Origin: Symbiodinium natans
Taxonomy: Eukaryota > Sar > Dinophyceae > Suessiales > Symbiodiniaceae
Reading direction: 5' to 3'
Assembly (NCBI GenBank): GCA_905221605.1
Contig: CAJNDS010002287.1
Coordinates: forward strand, 124,001-188,000
Length of the DNA: 64,000 nt
The notes beneath the pieces were generated by a model, which was given only the letters and a program-made list of their open reading frames with translations, made no database searches and was not told the DNA's origin. Positions 32,737-44,059 of this stretch are shown piece by piece; the first letter of the stretch is position 1, and each line of letters starts with the position of its first letter. A program made the position numbers and the translations under genes.

Positions 32737-34190
32737 GTCGGGCCCAAGAAGGCCCCTCCGGTGAAATCTTCTTGGTTTCAAGTTGGGCCCAAGAAGGCCC
32801 CTCCGGTGAAATCTTGTTTTCAAGTTGGGCCCAAGAAGGCCCCTCCGGTGAAATCTTCTTGGTTTCAAGTTGGGCCCAAGAAGGCCCCTCCGGTGAAATC
32901 ATGGTTTCAAGTTGGGCCCAAGAAAGCCCCTCCGGTGAAATCTTGCTTTCAAGTTGGGCCCAAGAAGGCCCCTCCGGTGAAATCTTGGCTTCAAGTTGGG
33001 CCCAAGAAGGCCCCTCCGGTGAAATCTTGGTTTCAAGTTGGGCCCAAGAAGGCCCCTCCGGTGAAATCTTGGTTTCAAGTTGGGCCCAAGAAGGCCCCTC
33101 CGGTGAAATCTTCTTGGTTTCAAGTTGGGCCCAAGAAGGCCCCTCCGGTGAAATCATGGTTTCAAGTTGGGCCCAAGAAAGCCCCTCTGTTGAAATCTTG
33201 TTTTCAAGTTGGGCCCAAGAAAGCCCCTCCGGTGAAAACTTGCTTTCAAGTTGGGCCCAAGAAGGCCCCTCCGGTGAAATCATGGTTTCAAGTTGGGCCC
33301 AAGAAGGCCCCTCCGGTGAAATCTTGTTTTCAAGTTGGGCCCAAGAAGGCCCCTCCGGTGAAATCTTCTTGGTTTCAAGTTGGGCCCAAGAAGGCCCCTC
33401 CGGTGAAATCTTGTTTTCAAGTTGGGCCCAAGAAGGCCCCTCCGGTGAAATCTTCTTGGTTTCAAGTTGGGCCCAAGAAGGCCCCTCCGGTGAAATCATG
33501 GTTTCAAGTTGGGCCCAAGAAAGCCCCTCTGGTGAAATCTTGCTTTCAAGTTGGGCCCAAGAAGGCCCCTCCGGTGAAATTTTGTTTTCAAGTTGGGCCC
33601 AAGAAGGCCCCTCCGGTGAAATCATGGTTTCAAGTTGGGCCCAAGAAGGCCCCTCCGGTGAAATCTTGGTTTCAAGTTGGGCCCAAGAAGGCCCCTCCGG
33701 TGAAATCATGGTTTCAAGTTGGGCCCAAGAAAGCCCCTCTGGTGAAATCTTGCTTTCAAGTTGGGCCCAAGAAAGCCCCTCCGGTGAAATCTTGCTTTCA
33801 AGTTGGGCCCAAGAAGGCCCCTCCGGTGAATCTTGGTTTCAAGTTGGGCCCAAGAAGGCCCCTCCGGTGAAATCTTGTTTTCAAGTTGGGCCCAAGAAGG
33901 CCCCTCCGGTGAAATCTTCTTGGTTTCAAGTTGGGCCCAAGAAGGCCCCTCCGGTGAAATCATGGTTTCAAGTTGGGCCCAAGAAAGCCCCTCTGGTGAA
34001 ATCTTGCTTTCAAGTTGGGCCCAAGAAGGCCCCTCCGGTGAAATCTTGCTTTCAAGTTGGGCCGAAGAAGGCCCCTCCGGTGAAATCTTGGTTTCAAGTT
34101 GGGCCCAAGAAGGCCCCTCCGGTGAAATCGTTCCGCCCAAGAAGGCCCCTCCGGTGAAATCGTGGGGCCCAAGAAGACCCCTCCGGTGAA
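32737..34190. repeat. 42/45-bp tandem array, about 34 copies
   Basis: The unit contains tttcaagttgggcccaagaa and ggcccctccggtgaaatc. Most copies are 42 bases and some gain three bases (cttctt for ctt). Because both lengths are multiples of three, frames stay open on both strands: WFQVGPKKAPPVKS and SSWAQEGPSGEIL on plus, ISPEGPSWAQLETK on minus. The longest plus frame spans 32457-34157. One frameshifted copy near 33830 swaps the plus frames. Without an anchoring exon it is called a satellite; a repetitive protein cannot be excluded. Confidence 0.93.
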
Positions 34191-35196
34191 TCTTAGTGTC
34201 AAGTTTGGCCGGTCCCAAGAAACATCACACGTCACTCACGAGGTTTTACACATGATGCCTTCGCTTTTTCTGAATGCGCCTGTGTGTTTTCGGACTCGGC
34301 CGCAGCGTTGTTCTGACTGAGCCCTTCGCGGTTTCTGACTGGCTGGCCCCGTTTTCTGACTCAGGCGTGCAGCTCTACTGCATACGTTTTACGTACTGAC
34401 GCTGGCGTCGTTTGTTGACTGACGCTGCTCCCGCCTGCGGATACCCATACTTTCAATCAGCTTCCCTGGGCCCTTAGACCGAGCAGCTGATGCGACGCAA
34501 GCATACAAAGCCTTCTGTCATACGCCCAAAGGCCTATAGCCTAGAACCCAACCAAGCTCCAAACAAGCCCCAAAGAAGCCCCAAAGAAGCCCCAAAGCAC
34601 AAAGCTCCGCATCCGTCCTGCGCCTCGTCCTGGAGCTGCTGCCTCGGGGAGGGGGGGGGGGGGTCAAAAAAAGTGCGGCTTCCCGGGAAGAAATCAAGGC
34701 TCAGCTACCAAACAGGCTGTTTCCAAACCCTTCAAAGACCTTAAACCCCAGAAAGCCCCTACCGACCTGCTATAAGCACCATTGAACCATAAAACCCCCC
34801 ACCAAAAACAAGATTTGCAGGTATTCTTGGGGTTGGGGCAATGCAAGGATTGTCTATACCCTGCAAGGATTGTCTAGAAGTATACTATACCCTTGGGGCT
34901 GGGTTGTGGGGATACTCTGGGGTTGGGCACTCCGGGGAGTCTCTGGGGATACTCTGAAATTGAGTGTATTTAGCACTCCGGGGACTGTCCGAGAAGACTT
35001 TGGGGCACTTCACTTCAGGGGCTCTCTTCTTGGGGCTGGGCACTCCAGGGATTCTCTGAAAACACTTTGGGGTGGGATACGGGTGATGGGCGAGGGGTCG
35101 ACCCCGCAAGGAGAAGAGCTCAATTAGCTCAAAATTCGACAGGGTGGGGAACCAACGCAACAAGAGCCACAGAACAAGCACAGAGGCATGAAAAGA
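34191..35196. other. Spacer with short repeated words
   Basis: It contains ttctgactg words at 34310-34370, tandem agccccaaag at 34563-34600 and repeated gattgtctat/actctgggg words at 34840-35060. No exon is supported. Confidence 0.45.
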
Positions 35197-35371
35197 CAAC
35201 ACCCTAAAACCCTAAAACCCCAAAACTCTAAAACCCTAAAACCCTAAAACCCTAAAACCCTAAAACCCTAAAACCCTAAAACCCTAAAACCCTAAAACCC
35301 TAAACCCTAAAACCCTAACCCCTCAAACCCTAAACCCTAAACCCCTAAACCCCTAAACCCTAAACCCTCCC
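35197..35371 (-). repeat. CCCTAAAA/CCCTAAA interstitial telomere-like array
   Basis: About 14 units of the octamer CCCTAAAA grade into CCCTAAA and CCCCTAAA. The G-strand lies on minus. Confidence 0.93.
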
Positions 35372-35437
35372 AGGGCCGCCGGGCGCATGGGACTTCGCCG
35401 CCCGGTCGATGTACGCCAGGCGGACGCGGCGGACCTC

Positions 35438-35493
35438 AACGCTTTAGGATTTAGGATTTCGGGTTTAGGATTTAGGGTTTAGGGTTTAGGGTT
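35438..35493 (+). repeat. Short TTTAGGG-type array in opposite orientation
   Basis: TTTAGGATTTAGGATTTCGGG leads into four clean TTTAGGG-type units. It lies only 67 bases from the oppositely oriented array. Confidence 0.85.
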
Positions 35494-36835
35494 CGAGGGC
35501 ATCGAGTCAGTGGCGGGTGCTGTTAGTTTTTTTTTGGGTGGGGTTGTTGAGAGGGTGGCTTTAGAGGTGCGTTTTGGATGGGTTTTGGAGCGGGGCTTAA
35601 GGCTGAAGGGTATATTTACTTTATTCATCGTTTGACTTGCGGGCCGGGTTTAGGGTGTGGGGGGGGGGGGGGGGGGGGGGGGGGCCAAGGTCATCCTTGA
35701 ACATGAAGAGTGAGGATACGACCGGGGGAAAGGCAGCATGGAGAATGAGGCTGGAAGCAAGGGAACACGCACAGACATTCATCTAGCTGGGGTGGATTTT
35801 TGAGGGAGGTACCGAGACGATGGCATTTTTGCTAGGCGACCCATCGACAGTCCTGACCTTGCAAAGCGGCTCCGCTGTGTGTCCGCGTAGCAAACCGTAA
35901 AGCCGAAACCTTCGACCCTGGGCCCCCGGGCGAAGGTGGGATCGTCCTCCCTCGGCGGTGGCGGCGGAGGCGGCGGTGGGGGCGGGACCTGAAAACCCCC
36001 CTCCCCCCGGCTGCTGGAGGAGGAGTTGGGCCAAGGGAGTTGCTTGGAGGGTGGTTTGACTTGAAATGTTTTGAGATGTTCACCTGCTTTTTGCAAACGT
36101 GCTTTCAGTGAATTTCGGTTCCGGAGGGATGTCGAGGGATGCCGCGTCTTTGCTTTTCTTACTCTGCGCCTTTTTGGTGCTGGAGTGTGGGCTTCAAGAG
36201 GAGCGGGAGCTCCCGTGCAAACAGAGGAGGGCATGGGCCGGGTGGTGTCTGAGGCCCCGGGCGCCCCCAGGAAGCGCCTTTCAGGACTCGGGGGGCTTTC
36301 GTTGATAGTGGCTTCACCAGCTTCGACTGTTGGCATTGGGCCTCTAAACTGAGAAGCACCTCTGGAAGCAGGGGATTGCGGAGCGTGGAGTAGGGTCACT
36401 TTGAGGTGATGGTATATGACAGGATTGAACGATGCAGCAGCTCTCTCACATTTGACGTTGGAGCTTAGGTCCCTCCATCATAACACCCAACGCAGCCGCG
36501 AAAAAAACGAACTCTTTGAAGTTGAATGACTTACTTGAAGTTGCCCGGAAAAATACTCAAGGAACGGCTGCACATCTTGCAGGCATACGGTGCCACGATG
36601 ATGCATGGAGCGCGCCTTGCCAGACCTTGGCTCGATGGCTGAGAACTTGTTACTTAAACTGCTCTTCGATCAGTGAAACTCGCGTGGTTGATGGTCTCTT
36701 CGAAACAGAAGCGGCTAAAACCCTAGATGGCTTGCACCGTTCTGCGGCAGTCAGGTATCAGGCATCAGGCATTTGGCTACCGCAGGAGCACGCGCCCTCA
36801 AGAAGTCAAGCCCTGCTTCGCTCTAAGGGGAGGGT
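35494..36835. other. Spacer with G-run
   Basis: A run of 26 G occupies 35659-35684. Several frames in 35780-36400 are open but consist of Pro/Gly or mixed shadows. No exon is supported. Confidence 0.4.
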
Positions 36836-36839
36836 GCAA

Positions 36840-37181
36840 CTAGGGGCGCTTGCTAGAAAGGTAGGGAAGGGAAGGAAAGGGGGCCACCACGGTGCAGCGC
36901 ACGGAGCAGCGCGAACACTGAGACAGTACACACTGCTGGCACATGGCACTCACAACTTGCTTTTGATATAGTTCTGCGTCACTGAAGCACCACTGGGGCA
37001 GTTGCTCTAAAAAGAGAACCGTTGTAGGGTGCAGGCAATCCTGGTAGCCCCTTCGGAAGGGGTGGCCCCGCTGGAGGAGCCCCTGGTGGGCCCCTGCGAG
37101 CAAGAGTCGTACAAGGAGGTCGCGTGACATTGCACCGCTGAAACATGCCAGCATGGGTGCTGCCCTCAACTTGTGAAGCAC
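36840..37181 (-). CDS. Exon of unknown gene
   Basis: The minus strand reads AAPMLACFSGAMSRDLLVRL, then LLAGAHQGLLQRGHPFRRG and HPTTVLFLEQLPQWCFSDAE. Composition is that of a folded helical protein and third positions are strongly G/C for about 75 codons. After about 36930 the frame turns Cys/Arg-rich and is likely intronic. No domain is recognised. Upstream on the same strand, the frame at 37201-37818 is weaker. Confidence 0.45.
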   Translation of the reverse strand: MLHKLRAAPMLACFSGAMSRDLLVRLLLAGAHQGLLQRGHPFRRGYQDCLHPTTVLFLEQLPQWCFSDAELYQKQVVSAMCQQCVLSQCSRCSVRCTVVAPFPSLPYLSSKRP

Positions 37182-37821
37182 TCAGTCATCAGCCCTCGGC
37201 CTAAGGAAGCTGCCTACGAAGTTCAGAGGCAAGCCCCTCCCCTTCTCCCCCACGCGCGCTTGAACGGGACCGGAAGGAACTTGGCCGGCTCTCCACGATG
37301 AACCTGAGGCATTGAAGACCAAAAAAACACCCTGAAATGAACTCCCAAATCCTCAAGATGCAGCGCCGGGGGCTTTGAAGGACTGCTCGCAAAGGAAGAA
37401 AACCCTGAGAACTCTTCAAAAACAAACCTAAGATCCAAACCCTATGCCCAAACACCCTACGGACCCGCCACAAGAGGATTTTCTGAAAAAAAAGGCCCCT
37501 GGAGAGCGGAAAGCGTAGTCGGGTGGCCCCACCCTGCCCTCGAATGCTCGATTGGGTTTTTAGGGGAGTTTGTGGGTTTCTTCCGATTCCCCCAAGTTTT
37601 TCAAGCGTCCCGGGTGTCCCTAAGGAGCGCTGACATTTCCCCCCCCTCCCTGAAATCTCTAAACTAAGCCTTGAGCGTGCTTGGGGCTGTGCTTTGGCCC
37701 CCCAAGAACCCCCCCCCGAGACTCTCAAGTAGAGTTCTGGGCCCCGGCGACTCCTCTCGTCACCCCCATCGGCTGCAGAGGCATCGGGGGCAGATCCTTC
37801 GGCACAGCCTTGGTCCAAGGT

Positions 37822-37985
37822 GGGTTTAGGGTTTAGGGTTTAGGGTTTAGGGTTTAGGGTTTAGGGTTTAGGGTTTAGGGTTTAGGGTTTAGGGTTTAGG
37901 GTTTCGGGTTTCGGGTTTGGGGTTTAGGGTTTAGGGTTTAGGGTTTAGGGTTTGGGGTTTGGGGTTTAGGGTTTAGGGTTTAGGC
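37822..37985 (+). repeat. TTTAGGG interstitial telomere-like array, about 23 units
   Basis: Mostly exact TTTAGGG with a few TTTCGGG and TTTGGGG units. The G-strand is on plus. Confidence 0.95.
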
Positions 37986-38859
37986 TTGGAAGGCGTGGAA
38001 GGCTTGGAAGCGGCTTCGGCTTTGGGCTGAAAGATGCTTTCGAGGGTACCTTCTTGGGGTTCTAGTTAGAAGGGAAGGCTGCTATGTGGGGATCTATATT
38101 GGGGTTCCCCCATTTTGGAATGGTAAGATCCGGAGAGAGGGGGAGATCTTCAGAGCGTCCACTCACACAGGACTTCTCGCAAGTGGAAGGGTGGTTTAAG
38201 GAAGTTGGGCGGGCCGCATGGCAGTCTTGTTCGGCACTTGCAAGAGGCTCGTCTTTCAAGATTGGGGGCATTCTGCCGTATGATAAAGCTCAGTGTCGTT
38301 CATGCCCGGCCTTTAACGCTGAGGCTCCGAGACCCGGAACTCCGACAACTCTCCCTTTCCTGGCATCTGAGCCCTCCCGCCGGTGGCATGTATGAGCCAG
38401 GAGTGCTCCCTGCGGGGCGGCAGAGGTGGCCTAAGCCCTTCAATGCCCATGTAAGCTCTGCCTGACACCCTTCGCTTGAACAATGAGGTCCACCATATTT
38501 CCCCCCCCCCTTAACAAAGCCGACGTGTCAGGTACTGGGCACCGCCTGAGAGCGGCGGTGGCGTCCTCGGGGTGTTGTAAGCCGACCTTGGGCGTCTTGA
38601 GGGTTAAGGTGCAGGTCTTGAGATTTGAGGCGCTGCACGAGGCCGCGCAAAGCTTATAGGAAAGCTTAGGATGGGGTCAGGTTAGGACCTGGGAAGTGTC
38701 ACCCCTCCCCCACTTCAAAAAGAAACAGAAAAGAGGAAGACTCGGGGCTCCGGCCCCGCAGGCGTCCGGCTCACGGGTGTCATGCCACCCGTGGGCGTCA
38801 TCCCGCCTGCACTCCACTGGGTCTCTGTGAGGGCTTTCTTTCTGTTTTGGGGAGCGGTT

Positions 38860-39030
38860 TTGCTGGGGCGGAGTTCTTCCCCGATCCCCCGACAAGGCCT
38901 GTGGGTGTGCTCATCCCCTTCGGCGGAGGGGGCGGACCGGACAGCGGCGGCCTCAGCGGGAAAACTGAGGGCAGCATGGGCTTGGAGGCAGCGACTTTCT
39001 TTCCTGGCAGCTGCTGAAGGCCTAGGTCCT
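38860..39030 (-). CDS. Possible Pro-rich exon
   Basis: Reads LPGKKVAASKPMLPSVFPLR, PPLSGPPPPPKGMSTPTGL and SGKNSAPAKPLPK with G or C at about 70 percent of third positions. Such composition suggests a disordered linker or an SH3/WW-type ligand region. Other frames are open as well. No family is recognised. Confidence 0.35.
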
Positions 39031-39535
39031 GGCCTCGCGCAAGCCAGAATGCAAAAAAGCCTAGCCTCGACGACACAAGATACAAAGCCGAGGCACTCCG
39101 CCCAGATGAAAGACTGCTTCAGCCGGTAACTCTTCCATGTTAAGCCAATTTTCTTAAACAACCCTCACCCTTCACCCCCTTCTGACAACCCTGAGGCTCT
39201 TGCAGTGGTGGAGGATCTCCAGGCGCCATGCCGTGCCTGGGCGTCGTACAAATCGAGCTTCAGAGCAAAGGCCTCCTGGAGTCCAAGAAACAGTGCTTGG
39301 ACACACCAATAACCCAAAAAAGAGAACTTCTCGGGGGGTTAAAACCCCCACACGCCTTGAAGGGTCACCCCGGGGATCTGGGCCCGGAGGGCTGAGGCCC
39401 CCGACTTGGGGTCCCGCTGGATTCGCCGCACGGCCGTCCCCGCGGCCTCTCGGGGCACGTTGGAGGTCTTCTTTTGAGGTGCTCTTCTGAGGGGTGCCAG
39501 GAGTGCTTTTGTGTAACACGGCCCTCGAAGATACT

Positions 39536-40150
39536 AGAACATAGTGGCGGGCACCTCCTCCGCCTCGTCTGTCTCCTCCTCGGCAGCTGCCTTTTGGAGG
39601 TCCCCAAAAGTTAGTGCTTGAGGCAGAACTGCTTCGTGCTCAGTGTGGCGGCGGACAGGGGTCCTGGGGGCTGGGGTCTTAGAAAGTATGCGTTGGAAAA
39701 CTCCTGTGCAGATGGAAAGAGAGGGGATGGACCTAGAGAACAGCTTGAAGAGTAGCCCGTAGTTGCAGGTAGCATAGCTACAGCGAGCAATCGGCTGCAT
39801 GCAGCAAAAGGACACGGCCGCAAGTCCCATCGGTTGAATGAGACTACGGCGCGCCCTCAACGATTCAACCGACCTCAACCGACATCTGCAAGTGGAGCGA
39901 GGGTCCTCGTCCCAAAAGGCCCCAAATAAAACAAATAAAACACATACATATACATATATATATATACATATATTATATATATATAGCAAGAAAACACAAG
40001 CAAACACGCTCTCTCGTTCAGGGGCTGCCTGGTGGAAGGCCTCGGAGGTCACGGTGCCGGGCATTGGCAGGGCCTGGCTTCCGTGTCTCAGAGCTTCCCC
40101 TGATTTTTCACGCGACTGCGGAAGGTCCATGCGTTGTGTAACGTTTGGGG
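39536..40150 (-). CDS. Two-exon fragment with acidic C-terminus
   Basis: An exon at about 40022-40150 reads RMDLPQSREKSGEALRHGSQ then TVTSEAFHQAAPERES and stops at AGC|GTGTTT. The intron beyond carries an AT microsatellite (39950-39985). A second block at 39536-39690 reads TPVRRHTEHEAVLPQALTFG then DLQKAAAEEETDEAEEVPA and ends at a stop at 39534. The acidic tail looks like a natural C-terminus. A middle exon may be missing. Function is unknown. Confidence 0.45.
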
Positions 40151-40688
40151 TTGAGGGCTTGCGGGCTTTGGGGTTGTTTTCCCCAATCCTGCTTGAACCA
40201 TGCCTTCCGGCAGCGACTTTGAAGCTGGTGAAGATGTTTGGGTGCGAAAACAACTGTTTGTCGCCAAAAACATGGCACCGGCCATTTTAGGTCATGTCAA
40301 ACCAGCCATTCAGGCTGGGCACTTGGGGAAATCAGGCTTTGGGCACAAGCAAGCGACGGGCCTCAGCTCACACTCCCTATAAAGCATACATGCTGGGTCA
40401 CAAGCATAACCGCAGCAGCCTGCACTAATGTATTAGAAGCTTCCGGCCTTCGGACATTGCCTGAAACCCTGAGCCCCATGAGCCCCTTCAGCGTGCAGTT
40501 GGTGCAATGCTTGGCTTGGAGCCTCCCGGTCTGGCAGAGTGCCCGTGGGTGGCGGTGGCAGGGCGGAGCCTGCGGCATGCTTGAGGGTTTGCGGCCTCAC
40601 AGAGCCGGCGTGTGGCTTTGTAGCCCCAAAACTCCTCGCCTTGCCCGGCCACTCGAGGCCCCTGGATCGATGGGTTCGACCTGGAGGG

Positions 40689-40793
40689 TCTAGGGTTTAG
40701 GGTTTGCTTTTTAGGGTTTAGGGTTTAGGGTTTAGGGTTTATAGGGTTTAGGGTTTATAGGGTTTAGGGTTTATAGGGATTAGGGATTAGGGT

Positions 40794-40874
<81 letters not shown>

Positions 40875-40895
40875 GGTTTAGGGTTTAGGGTTTAG
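40689..40895 (+). repeat. TTTAGGG array with a TTGAGGG sub-array
   Basis: TTTAGGG units, some spaced by TA insertions, are followed by about 12 tandem TTGAGGG units and then three TTTAGGG units. A variant has been locally amplified. Confidence 0.94.
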
Positions 40896-41095
40896 CACAG
40901 GGATTCGGAACACAGGGAATGCGAGCCTGTCACCTGGCCACCTGGCTCTAAGACTCGAGTGAAGGACAGAGTTTTCGTTCTTTTCGCTGCTAAACTCGCT
41001 AAGTGGGGGCTCTTCCCTGGGCCCCCCCACATCGTCCGCCCTCCTGGAGGAGGAGGCGGCGGCGCAGTCAGAGCCGCCTTAGCGGAAAGAGAGAG

Positions 41096-41190
41096 AAAGA
41101 AAATAAAAATAAAAAGAAAACAACAGAAAAGAAAGAGAGAGAGAGAGAGAGAAAGAGATATAGATATGGAGACAGAGAGAGATTGAGAGA
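41096..41190. repeat. A/G-rich simple repeat
   Basis: Runs of aaaagaaa and agagagag with gatata interruptions. Frames across it are artefacts. Confidence 0.85.
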
Positions 41191-41384
41191 GTGAGATGGG
41201 GAGGGGGGGAGGGGGGGCGGAAGCTTGTTCCTAGCCAGGGGCCTGTTGCGCAAGACTCTTCGGGCCTTTGGGGGGGGGATTTCAGGAAGTATAACCGTTG
41301 CGAAACACAGGCCCTGCCTTTTGGCTTTAGCTACTTGGAAGCCCAAGAAGTAGCGAAGTAATTACCAAATACCATACTTTGAGC

Positions 41385-41668
41385 AGCTGAAGCCAACCTA
41401 CCAAGGGCCCGCTTGGAGAACTCCTGCAGACTCTGCGGCCCCACGCCGGGCCCCCCGAGTTCCGCAGCGCCCGCCTGGAAAAGAGAGCACGAAAAAAAAA
41501 ACGAGGTGAGCGAGGAAAGGGTTTAGGGCAACTCCGCACAACTCCACAAGCCTTTGGTTTCTGCTTTGCTCTTCGCCGCTTTTGTTGCAGTCCAGCGGCG
41601 CCGGCGGCTGCGGGTACTTCGGCGGCGGGGGCAGCGCGCCCAGAGCCGGGTTGGCGGCCTTGTCTCAT
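41385..41668 (-). CDS. Two-exon fragment, Ala/Pro and Lys/Arg-rich protein
   Basis: From ATG at 41668 the frame reads GSGRAAPAAEVPAAAGAAG and QQKRRRAKQKPKACG, then meets a GTTGTG donor. After a CTTTTCCAG acceptor the next exon reads AGAAELGGPGVGPQSLQEFS with KRAL, ending at G|GTAGGT. Third positions are strongly G/C in both. The phases agree. The protein start is likely disordered and basic, perhaps nucleic-acid-binding, but this is only inference. A DinoSL-like word lies immediately upstream of the ATG. Confidence 0.48.
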
Positions 41669-42004
41669 CTCAGCCAAAAGGCCCCCAAACTCTCAGACTT
41701 TTGTTTCAGAGGAGAACGCTCTACAGATGTTACGATGAGGCTCCGCAGATGAAGCCCGGAGCTGGGCCAAAGTTTGACTTCGAATTCGTTGGGGAACCGT
41801 GAGAGTCACGTAACCAAGCGGCCCACACTCACGACGGATCTGAGCCCCGAACGCCCGGAAGCATGCCCCTCCCCCGGAAGCGCCTTCAGCGTCGGCAGCG
41901 GGGGCAGCCCGGGCAGCGCCGGCATTCCTTCTTTAGGGCACTTTGGAGAGGACCTACATACAGCAAAGGCGCAGAATTCCTCTCACAACAACGACCTGTA
42001 ATCC

Positions 42005-43010
42005 CAACTACCTACAGTTTAGTAATTACCCCTCAATTAATAGGTATAACCCATAAAACCGTACAGGTACTTGCGGGGTACAGGGACCCGTCCAAACAAA
42101 ACAAAACCAAAAAAAGAGAGATGCGCAAACTGCAGGGGGCTGTCCTGGCAGCCCTGGCAATGCGGGCTGGGACTCACCGAAGCCGGCCCTTCGGGTCCAG
42201 GGGGCAGGCTTTTGTTGTTGGCTTTGTTCTAGAAGGGGAAGGTTTGAAGGGACTCGAAGGTTTGATCAGCTGAGCGTTCTGCGTTTTTCTCAGATGTGGG
42301 GCTGAAGCTCTGAAACCCCCAAACAAGTCCACTGTGCTGCAGTCCCCCGTTCGGTCTTCACAAAAACCGCTTCCGATAGGGGGGGAGGAGGTCCACTTCT
42401 GTAGGCGTTGGGAGGTGCAGAGCCTTCCTACGCTTCCGATTTTTTCTGAGCTTCCCTAAGCCAAGGCACATGGGCAGGCGTGGGGGCCCTGGCGCTGGCA
42501 GCCCAAACTGGCCTGAGTGCGCGAGCTCGATCTTGCTTGGGGGAGTGAGACACTCTCAAAATCTTCAGAGAAATACCATTAAATCACTTAAATCTCATCA
42601 GGCTGTAGGACCGACGGGTGAGTTTCTCGTTCGTTTTTTTTATCCCTTCTGCTCGGTCTCGTGAGCGGCCCCGGGAATGATACAGATTTGCGCAGTGAAG
42701 GAAGTGCCACGAAGAGCGCGGGATAAGTCAGCAGGTCAGTTTCACGCACCAGGCTGAACAAAGAAAGCATGCATGAAGAATCAACTCACTTTAGGCTCTG
42801 AAAGTGCTGTTTGCTGCTTCATTTTTTTACACACTTGTGCACACACACACACATACACAAAAGACGTGAGGCACGTCCACTCCGAAAGGATCACGCGCAC
42901 ATCATGCTGTGCGTGCTGTCCCCACCCAAACCGGCGCCAAGTCAGGACAGGATAGGCTCGCCCCAAAGACGGCAGAAAAAGCCAACAGCATCTGGGTTGG
43001 AAGGAATCTG
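42005..43010. other. No supported gene
   Basis: Short frames only. A CA run sits at 42839-42857. Confidence 0.4.
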
Positions 43011-43015
43011 CACAT

Positions 43016-43240
43016 TCAGCAGTTCATTCCATCAACATCCGTCACTCCATGGCCCTTCTTCGCGCCCAAGCTCAAAATAACCAAGCGGCTGTTCAGCGAG
43101 TTCGTCGGCGGCGGTAGGGCCATCCTTGTAAATTCTGAGGGCTCTGCACACTCTCTTGGCGTTTCCGTTGCGAGAGCTTTGGGCCTTTTGGGACAAGTCT
43201 TGGGGGGGCGTTGCTGCAAGACTGGGATCTCGCCTTGACC
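43016..43240. other. Coding-like block, strand unresolved
   Basis: Three overlapping frames all look natural: plus PKLKITKRLFSEFVGGGRAI, minus ALPPPTNSLNSRLVILSLGA, and minus GPTAADELAEQPLGYFELGR. The second minus frame has the best third-position bias. At most one can be real. No family is recognised. Confidence 0.3.
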
Positions 43241-43249
43241 TCTTAAACT

Positions 43250-43665
43250 CAAACCACACCTTAAAACCTAAACAACCTTCGACCCTAAACCTAAACCCTG
43301 AACCGTGCTCTTCTGTCCTCTCTGCTTTTTGTTAAGTTGTTGCCCTCTCAGTTGTCTGTCTCTCCTCCGTTGAAAACATTCGGCCCGCCAACTCTCCACT
43401 CCGACACAGTCCACACACAATGACGCAGCCATGCTAAGCGAAACCCTACATGTAGCCTCTTGACTGAGCCCCAAAGTCCCACATACAGGAACACTACAGC
43501 CGTCTAAGTTGCCTTGGCCGGGCGCGATAATGGGCTAGGCGACGTAAGTTATGGGACTTGGCGGAGATCCCCTGCCCTGAGAGCGGATCATCGGCGGCGG
43601 CAGAGAGAGGAGCGTGGTTCCTGCAGCGTGCTCAGTGATCCAAAAAGCGCCTGACATCTGACCTC
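43250..43665. other. Spacer with degenerate telomeric words
   Basis: Words aaaacctaaac, accctaaacctaaaccctgaa at about 43260-43305 look like an eroded CCCTAAA array. Nothing else is seen. Confidence 0.4.
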
Positions 43666-43704
43666 CGAGTGATCGGCACAATAAGCAAAAAGAAGCTAGA
43701 GAAG

Positions 43705-43724
43705 GTTAGCCATTTTTGGCTTAG
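43705..43724 (+). other. Degenerate dinoflagellate spliced-leader-like sequence
   Basis: The bases GTTAGCCATTTTTGGCTTAG resemble the 3' part of the conserved dinoflagellate spliced leader, with one extra T and changes at the end. Relict leaders mark genes re-inserted from mRNA. Here no convincing gene follows, so chance remains possible. Confidence 0.3.
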
Positions 43725-44059
43725 AAAAAAAATGCACCATTTGCCGAAGAGAGACCCAACACCTTCAAAAAACTCCAGCGTTTCTCTTCGAGCAGCGCAG
43801 AGGGAGCTTCGAACACCAGATTCATCCACTGCAGGCTTATCAGCCTTTGTGGTCGGTGTCCAGAATCCGACGCGAAGGACAGGACCAGCCGCCCAAAAAA
43901 AAAAACTAAAAAAAAAAAGGAGCCACCCTGGGCGCTGGCAGTTTTCCAGCTGCAGGGGCCGACAATGTGCAAAAAAAACGACTTTAACCCTCGCCTAACC
44001 GGCACGACCCGCCTGAAGCAACATGCGTTTCCGGCTTTCGGTGCCGGCCCACCTAGGAT

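Noticed and set aside
32737-34190. CRISPR-like array
   Set aside because: Units are head-to-tail with no unique spacers and the genome is eukaryotic.
40200-40382. Plus-strand frame MPSGSDFEAGEDVWVRK
   Set aside because: It reads well, but the third-position bias is weak, it overlaps minus-strand material and no splice or neighbour support was found.
40660-40690. tRNA T-arm-like GGGTTCGACC
   Set aside because: No acceptor stem, anticodon arm or D-arm can be drawn upstream.
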